Assembly: GCF_900116805.1 (NCBI RefSeq)
Contig: NZ_FPBV01000014.1
Coordinates: 46,708 to 110,707 of the forward strand
Direction: 5' to 3'
Source: Paenalicyclobacillus macrosporangiidus
GTDB taxonomy: Bacteria > Bacillota > Bacilli > Alicyclobacillales > Alicyclobacillaceae
DNA: 64,000 bases
How positions within the stretch are numbered: the first letter of the stretch is position 1; each line of letters starts with the position of its first letter. This document shows positions 58,997 to 64,000 of the stretch, in pieces. The notes under the pieces were generated by a model. It was not told the origin of the DNA, did not search any database, and saw only the letters and a program-made list of their open reading frames with translations. The position numbers and the translations under genes are program-made.

Positions 58997-59027
58997 GTTC
59001 CGCCCCCACTTCCCCGTTCAAGCGATT

Positions 59028-59056
59028 TGTTTATCCTGTTGATGTTTCATTCACAA
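59028..59056 (-). promoter_or_regulatory. Promoter of the HlyD-like gene
   Basis: TTGTGA -35 (59051-59056), 17-bp spacer, TAAACA -10 (59028-59033), in an unusually AT-rich stretch. Confidence 0.55.
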
Positions 59057-59200
59057 AACGATTTTATTGTAATACGGGTCAGGGAAAAAGGAAAGCGTGG
59101 CTGGACGCCGGGATGGCACTCGGATGCGTCCACCGCGCATCGGTCCGCAGCCGGCCCCGTCCTCCAGCGCCATCCTCCGGCGTCACGCCTGGCCGGGCGG

Positions 59201-60040
59201 TCACTGGTAATCCCGTTCGTCCGCCTCCGGGCGCAAGGGCAGGAATCGAAGCACCTGAGGCCGCAACCGCCAGACGCTGGCCGTCATCAAGATCACGCAG
59301 AGCCCGCCGTACACCAGGCAGAACCACGCCCAGGCGTGCGGCGGACCCGTGACGGCAGCCTCCAACAATGCCAGCACCCAGAGCGGATTCAGGCTGAGCA
59401 GGAACGATCCCCAACCGGCCAAGAACTGATCCAGAGGATAGCGCTGGGCCACCAACTGCAGGCCGTACCCCATCACCCCGGTGAAAACGAGCATCCACGC
59501 CACGGTCGCGTACGACAACACGGTGCTCCATCCGGAGCGCAGCACGAGCGTCGACCAGCACACGCTCAGCGCCGCAATGACCAGGATGGTGAACAGTTGG
59601 AACGCGAAAACCGCCACGACCTCGCCCGGGACCGCGCCGCCGAACAGAAACACCAGGCTGTACAGCGGCAAGGTGACGACCAGGAGCAGCACCAGCAGCG
59701 CGGTCGACGAGAGGATCTTGCCGGCCAGGATGCCGAAGGGCGAGAGTGGCGTCGTCAACAGGACCGCCAGGGTCCTCCGCTCCCGCTCTCCGCTGATGGA
59801 ACCGGCCGCGAACGCCGGCGTGAGAAACCCGGCGACCGTCATCTGCACCAAGCTCAGGGTCAGAAACACCTGCTCGCTTCGCTGCGGCAACAGCAGCGTC
59901 AATTGGCCCTGCACGTTTTCGTACAGCAGGAAAAAGGTGAACAGCGCCATCCCGCACACGTACCCGAACACCACGATGGGCGCGCGCGCCGTGCGCATGC
60001 GCTGGCGGAACTCCTTGAGCAACAGGGGATTGCGGATCAC
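59201..60040 (-). CDS. ABC-2 type transporter permease
   Basis: 279 residues with six hydrophobic helices. It begins VIRNPLLLKEFRQRMRTARAP, the usual start of NosY/GldF-like ABC-2 permeases, and has AGSISGERERRTLAVLLTTP followed by LSPFGILAGKILSS, the conserved first-loop motif. GTG 60040 overlaps the ATPase stop by four bases. It would form the membrane part of an exporter with the ATPase and work with the large exported protein encoded first. Confidence 0.88.
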   Translation of the reverse strand: MIRNPLLLKEFRQRMRTARAPIVVFGYVCGMALFTFFLLYENVQGQLTLLLPQRSEQVFLTLSLVQMTVAGFLTPAFAAGSISGERERRTLAVLLTTPLSPFGILAGKILSSTALLVLLLVVTLPLYSLVFLFGGAVPGEVVAVFAFQLFTILVIAALSVCWSTLVLRSGWSTVLSYATVAWMLVFTGVMGYGLQLVAQRYPLDQFLAGWGSFLLSLNPLWVLALLEAAVTGPPHAWAWFCLVYGGLCVILMTASVWRLRPQVLRFLPLRPEADERDYQ

Positions 60041-60963
60041 GCCAGCCCCTCCTCCGTCAGCCGAAGAAACAAGGCCTCGATATCGGTCGGCTGCTCCACG
60101 AACTGGGTGACCGCGATGCCCGCGCGAACCAGCCGCGCCAGCAGATCCGCCTGCTGCAGGACGGTTCCGGCGTACAGGACCTCCACTCCGCCGGCGGCAG
60201 GATGCACGTCCATCACCCGTGGATCCTCGCGGAGTACGGCCGACCACCGCGCGAAATCCGCGTCGCCGGCCAGGTGGAGGCGGCGGTACGCGGACGTGTG
60301 GCTGCGCAGCACCTCCACCGACGCCACCGCAATCAGTTCTCCGCGGCGCATCATGCCGATTTCGTCCGCCACCTCCGACAGCTCGTGCAGGATGTGTGAA
60401 CTGATGATCAGGGTCTTGCCAAGCTCCCGCAGCCGCTTCAGGACCTGGCGCACCTCGATGCGCGATCGCGGGTCGAGGCCGGAGGTCGGTTCATCGAGGA
60501 TCAACACCGGCGGGTCATGCATCAGGCAGCGGGCGATCTCCAAGCGCTGTTGCATGCCGCGTGACAGGTGGTTGACATATGTGTCCCGCTGGTCCGCCAG
60601 TCCGACCCAATCCAGGTACTCCTGGCACCGCGCCTCCGCGACCGCCCGCGGCACCCGATAGCACTCGGCGTAAAACTGAAGGTATTCCTGGCAGCTGATA
60701 TCGTCGTACACGCCGAAGCTGTCCGGCATGTACCCGATGGAACGCCGGACGCCGGCGGGGTTGCCCATCACCTCGAAGCCGTTGACGTACGCCCGCCCGG
60801 AGGTGGGCGTCGTCAACGTCGCCAGGACCGACAGGGTGGTGGTCTTGCCGGCTCCGTTCTCCCCCACCAAACCGAACACGGTGCCGCGGCGGACGAACAG
60901 GTTGAGGTCCCGGACGGCCAGATGCCTGCCGTACCGCTTGCACAAGTTCTCGGTCTGAATCAA
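60037..60963 (-). CDS. ABC transporter ATP-binding protein (ABC-2 exporter type)
   Basis: 308 residues. Walker A VGENGAGKTTTLSVL, signature HLSRGMQQRLEIARCL, Walker B VLILDEPTSGLDP and H-loop ISSHILHELSEVAD are complete. A C-terminal ~80-residue extension follows (HLAGDADFARWSAVLREDP), common in GldA/NosF-like ATPases. The TTG start overlaps the upstream stop (TTGA) with CGGAGG ten bases before. It drives the ABC-2 permease encoded next. Confidence 0.9.
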   Translation of the reverse strand: MIQTENLCKRYGRHLAVRDLNLFVRRGTVFGLVGENGAGKTTTLSVLATLTTPTSGRAYVNGFEVMGNPAGVRRSIGYMPDSFGVYDDISCQEYLQFYAECYRVPRAVAEARCQEYLDWVGLADQRDTYVNHLSRGMQQRLEIARCLMHDPPVLILDEPTSGLDPRSRIEVRQVLKRLRELGKTLIISSHILHELSEVADEIGMMRRGELIAVASVEVLRSHTSAYRRLHLAGDADFARWSAVLREDPRVMDVHPAAGGVEVLYAGTVLQQADLLARLVRAGIAVTQFVEQPTDIEALFLRLTEEGLA

Positions 60964-62957
60964 ATCGGCGTCACCTCCGCCGCAGGGTACACCGCCACAT
61001 CCGCCAACTGGCGCACCAGCATCAGCGTCTGGTCGGACACCACGCGCTGTGCGGTCCGAAGCGGCGGCAGCGCGGGCAGCTGGGGGCCGTCCGCCGCCGT
61101 CACGGTGGCCACCACCAACGCCTGGTCCACGCTGTTGGAGTCGTTCAACAACCCCGCCGTCGAAGCGTAGTTGACCAGGGTTCGCCCGATGCCGCGCGAG
61201 AGATCGCGATTGTACGCCGCGTACGCGGACAGGTATCCGCCACCCCCGTTTGGCGATATCACCGTACCCGGCAGATAGGCGGTTTGGCCCGGCTTCAGGT
61301 CCCCGACCGGGTACAGGCGCCCGTTCCAACACACCGCCACCCCGTGCAGGTTGTACGGCGTGCCGTTGTGCACGCTGCCGGACAGGTTGCCTTGGGACGC
61401 CGTGAGCGCGAGGACCAGTTCTCCCTGGTCATGCACCATGCCGGCGGTGTACAGGTAGCGAACCCCCCACCGTCCGATGTCGCGCATGTCGGACACCGCC
61501 CGCTGCCCGTAGTCGACCACGGCGTCCCCAATCTGCCGGACGTTTTGCTCGGCCAGGGGCATCGCCAGCATCGGTTGCGGCGTCACCAGCCGGGCGGATA
61601 TGACCTGCGGCGACATGAAGGCCCGGATGCCGTAGGCGTGGCCATCGCCGTCGCCCGCGAGATCGAGCACCCCCACCCCTTCGGTGAGCACGCCGGCAGG
61701 GCGCTGCGAGGCGCCCACCCCGTAGATGGCCACGGTGGTGATCACACTGAGGGCAGGCAGAATCAGCCATGCCCAGGGTTCGCGTTTGCGCCGCCGCAAG
61801 GCGACGAACACCAACGGACCGATGCACAGCGCGTACAGGGCGAACACCATCGCCCAGAAGCCGAGCGACGGGATCCGCAACGGCGACAAGGACGTGCTCG
61901 CGGACGCCAGAGACAGCGCCTGGCTGGGGTTGAAGAAATTCGGAAACGCGCGCCCATGGGCGTTGGCACGCCCGAGAATGGTCGTCCACAGCGCCGCGTT
62001 GCCGGACCAAGTCGCCAGCCCTGGCTGCAGCGGGGAGAACGACGTCTGCACGAGGATGCCGCGGCCCACGGTACGGGTGGCGACCAACGGCATCGCGGGC
62101 GTCCCGGCCCAGATCTCGGCACCTGCCCGGAGCGTTGCGCGGGCACCGGTCACTCCCGCCGGTGGGCTCACGGCGTCGCCGAGCAGGGCGGCCAATTCCG
62201 CACCGTTGAGCGGTGCCGCAGGTCCGGGCGCAAGCGGCAGCCAAGTGTCCCACCGGGCTCCCGCGTGGCCCGCTCCCGTCACCATCAACACGCCGCCCAT
62301 CTTCACCCAGTTGGCCAACGTGTTCGCCTCGTCCTCCGTCAGCCGGGCCAACACGTCCGGCGTGACGACGACGGCGGTCAATCCGCTCATCAGGTCCGGT
62401 CCCGCAGGCAGCGTTCCGGGGCGCACGGACAGCGGCAACACCGGGTTCCCGCCCGGCCCGTCGGTGGCGCCGGTGAGGAACTGGGCCGCCTGCGGCTGCG
62501 CGGAGAGTGCGGCCACCAGTGTGACCTGGCCGAGGGGCGTCCCCGTCAACTTTGCGGCCGCAATCACCTGTCCGTTCACAAAACACTCGACCACCGCGCC
62601 CTCGCTGACCGCCTCGCCGGGCACCGCAATCAGCTTGTCCACGCTGGTGGCAGCAGGCAGACGCACATCCCACCGCAACACCCCGTCCGCCAGGCGCTGG
62701 GGTCCGACGGAAAAATGGACATCCACCCGCAGCTGGGCCTGGACGGCTTGTCCACGGTTGTGCAGCGTCAGGCGCACCGGCACCCAATCGTCTCGCTTGT
62801 AATACCCGCCAAATCCGACGACCGTCGACATCGACACGGCCGGCTGGGCGGCCGCCTCGCCGGACGGGAAGAAAACGATGGTCAGCAGCATCCACAGGCA
62901 TACCATCGCACACAGTTTGAGCCGACGCCGTTCGACGGAGGCCACCCCCTCTGTCAT
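60960..62957 (-). CDS. Large exported membrane protein of an ABC-2 cluster
   Basis: About 665 residues from ATG 62957. A signal sequence (CAMVCLWMLLTIVFFPSGEA) is followed by a beta-rich region (FGGYYKRDDWVPVRLTLHNR). A GATase-like fold comes next (LTAVVVTPDVLARLTEDEAN, then LANWVKMGGVLMVTGAG). Two membrane helices near the middle (FWAMVFALYALCIGPLVFVA and AWLILPALSVITTVAIYGVG) precede a C-terminal extracytoplasmic domain. The plan resembles uncharacterised proteins encoded with ABC-2 exporters. Function unknown. First gene of a coupled trio. Confidence 0.78.
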   Translation of the reverse strand: MTEGVASVERRRLKLCAMVCLWMLLTIVFFPSGEAAAQPAVSMSTVVGFGGYYKRDDWVPVRLTLHNRGQAVQAQLRVDVHFSVGPQRLADGVLRWDVRLPAATSVDKLIAVPGEAVSEGAVVECFVNGQVIAAAKLTGTPLGQVTLVAALSAQPQAAQFLTGATDGPGGNPVLPLSVRPGTLPAGPDLMSGLTAVVVTPDVLARLTEDEANTLANWVKMGGVLMVTGAGHAGARWDTWLPLAPGPAAPLNGAELAALLGDAVSPPAGVTGARATLRAGAEIWAGTPAMPLVATRTVGRGILVQTSFSPLQPGLATWSGNAALWTTILGRANAHGRAFPNFFNPSQALSLASASTSLSPLRIPSLGFWAMVFALYALCIGPLVFVALRRRKREPWAWLILPALSVITTVAIYGVGASQRPAGVLTEGVGVLDLAGDGDGHAYGIRAFMSPQVISARLVTPQPMLAMPLAEQNVRQIGDAVVDYGQRAVSDMRDIGRWGVRYLYTAGMVHDQGELVLALTASQGNLSGSVHNGTPYNLHGVAVCWNGRLYPVGDLKPGQTAYLPGTVISPNGGGGYLSAYAAYNRDLSRGIGRTLVNYASTAGLLNDSNSVDQALVVATVTAADGPQLPALPPLRTAQRVVSDQTLMLVRQLADVAVYPAAEVTPI

Positions 62958-63261
62958 GCCTGCAGGTGCATGGTCACCAACCCGATTGTACCGCGGGGGC
63001 TTCGGCTTGGCCACCGCGGCCCCGAGAGGACGGCATGTGCAGCCAAGGAACGGTCCGATTTTAACTTGTATCCAAGAAAACAATCTCATGGGAAAGAGTC
63101 AACAAAGGCCCATGGTGGAAAAGGCAATGAACCCTTCCCGTGCGAACCGCAGCCCGAGTCATTTTGTGATTTGTGCTCAGAGTTTATGTAATTATATAAT
63201 CTTTTCCTCACATTTGTTGTGTAGCGTTACGACCAACACAGAGAATAGGAGGCGAATCTGA
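62958..63261. other. Intergenic region between the exported-protein gene and the DMT gene
   Basis: 304 bp that change from GC-rich to AT-rich toward the right. It holds the DMT gene promoter (63171-63200) and its ribosome-binding site. The left part has no recognisable element apart from being the probable leader of the exported-protein gene. Confidence 0.5.
63171..63200 (+). promoter_or_regulatory. Promoter of the interrupted DMT transporter gene
   Basis: TTGTGC (63171-63176), 18-bp spacer, TATAAT (63195-63200), 62 bp before the GTG start. Confidence 0.7.
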
Positions 63262-63594
63262 GTGAACGAACGAGCGCTGCCCATATCATTCCTCAATCGA
63301 GGCATCATCCATTTATTGATCCTGTACGTCGTGTGGGGCAGCACGTATGTCGCGATGCGAGTCGCGGTCAGCGGAACCCACGGATTTTCTCCATTCACAA
63401 CGGGAGCAATACGCGTCCTCATGGCAGGCATCATTCTCTTTGCATGGGCCGCTGCCAGGCGTCACCCGATGCGGATCACCGGACGCGACGCATGGGTACT
63501 GGCTATCACCGCTGGCTGCCTTTGGCTGGGAGGAAACGGACTGGTCCTGTGGGCAGAGCAATACGCGAACTCGGGGTACGCCGCACTCATGATC
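63262..63594 (+). pseudogene. DMT/EamA family transporter, 5' fragment cut by IS66
   Basis: The first 111 codons of a drug/metabolite transporter: GIIHLLILYVVWGSTYVAMR is the typical EamA start, then GAIRVLMAGIILFAWAAARR and NGLVLWAEQYANSGYAALM. GTG start with AGGAGG upstream. At 63595 the sequence switches to the end of an IS66-family element, so the ~190 remaining codons are displaced and the protein is certainly disrupted. The composition is less GC-rich than the neighbouring genes. Confidence 0.87.
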
Positions 63595-64000
63595 GTAAGC
63601 GTCAAAGCCCCCACACCTTGCGTTTCTCCAACCGTCGTGCGACAGTCATGGACGACAACAATCAGCCCCGCCAGGAGACCCAGCGGGGCGATTTCTCATG
63701 CTATCCTTTTTTTCCACGTCTCCGGATTCGTTCCGGCAGGCGATCTGACCACGGGAGCAACGCGTCCATCGCTGCCCGGTCATCCGTTCGGATGTTGGGT
63801 AGCCGCTCGAACAGGTATTCCAGGTACAAATACGGGTCCAGCCCGTTCTCCTTGGCTGTCTCCACCAGGCTGTAGGCGATGGCGCTCGCCCTCGCACCCT
63901 GTGGGGTGTTGGCAAACAGGAAGTTCTTGCGACCAATTACAAACGGCTTGATTGACCGCTCGCTCCGGTTGTTATCCAACTCCAGATGGCCGTCCTCCAG
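63595..64000 (-). mobile_element. IS66-family insertion sequence, one end, truncated by the window
   Basis: The element starts with GTAAGCGTCAAAGCCCCC, the GTAAGCG-type terminal repeat of IS66 elements, placed exactly where the DMT reading frame ends. About 105 bp of non-coding end precede the 3' end of a TnpC transposase gene read toward the repeat. The rest lies beyond 64000. The 8 bp before the junction, TCATGATC (63587-63594), should be the target duplication. Confidence 0.9.
63701..64000 (-). CDS. IS66 family transposase TnpC, C-terminal part
   Basis: About 99 residues of the DDE transposase, 5' part outside the window. The catalytic-Glu region LELDNNRSERSIKPFVIGRK, then NFLFANTPQGARASAIAYSL and the IS66 C-terminal domain (ENGLDPYLYLEYLFERLPNI, then ALLPWSDRLPERI) are clear. 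It is transcribed toward the inverted repeat at 63595. Whether the copy is intact cannot be seen. Confidence 0.93.
   Translation of the reverse strand: MEDGHLELDNNRSERSIKPFVIGRKNFLFANTPQGARASAIAYSLVETAKENGLDPYLYLEYLFERLPNIRTDDRAAMDALLPWSDRLPERIRRRGKKG

Noticed and set aside
57890..60661. Long plus-strand frame opposite the HlyD and ABC genes
   Set aside because: It crosses several minus-strand genes with clear domains; composition is typical of a GC shadow.

Overview
The window is about 64 kb of GC-rich chromosome from an endospore-forming member of the Bacillota. Spore genes are present (gpr, an alpha/beta-type small acid-soluble spore protein, sigK). There are also two T-box leaders, a CIRCE/HrcA heat-shock operon, mntR and cymR of the Bacillus type, and several gene blocks in the same order as Bacillus subtilis. 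High GC, frequent GTG/TTG starts and the mix of accessory genes suggest an Alicyclobacillaceae-like organism; that placement is inference. No rRNA, tRNA or CRISPR array was recognised.

Layout. 0-9.6 kb: a minus-strand block lepA-hemW-hrcA-grpE-dnaK-dnaJ-prmA-rsmE with a strong promoter before lepA and a promoter plus CIRCE before hrcA. 9.6-21.7 kb: an accessory stretch that sits between lepA and gpr, where B. subtilis has spoIIP. It holds a fused OppB/OppC-like permease, an SsuABC/TauABC-like importer, a polyprenol-type glycosyltransferase with a small flippase-like protein, a second split permease pair related to the fused one, a short cation transporter, a lytic transglycosylase and an ArnT/PMT-like glycosyltransferase. 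21.8-30.5 kb: gpr, rpsT, SASP, holA, NDH-2 and a rearranged comE locus. In that locus comEC lacks its metallo-beta-lactamase domain and a CvpA/transglutaminase-like gene lies between comEC and comEA. Divergent mntR follows.

30.6-36.4 kb: yqeG-yqeH-(small gene)-aroE-yhbY-nadD-yqeK-rsfS and an uninterrupted sigK. 36.5-45 kb: a DUF1003 protein, a class B penicillin-binding protein, mltG-ruvX-ireB-alaS with an alanine T-box, and a YrrI-like AI-2E family protein. 45-50.4 kb: paired fluoride channels, a zinc-ribbon protein, and ltaE-rarA-cymR-iscS from one good promoter. 50.4-54.4 kb: a probable 6S RNA gene, then hisS-aspS behind a T-box whose specifier region contains overlapping Asp and His codons.

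54.5-64 kb: hemL, trxA, a CaCA-type exchanger, an orphan HlyD-like protein, and a translationally coupled trio (large exported protein, ABC ATPase, ABC-2 permease). Last comes a DMT-family transporter gene cut by an IS66-family element that runs off the window end.

The core genes serve protein folding, translation, ribosome assembly, NAD and aromatic synthesis, sporulation and thiol metabolism. The parts most unlike the usual Bacillus arrangement are the duplicated orphan permeases, the remodelled comE locus, the dual-codon T-box and the exported-protein/ABC trio.
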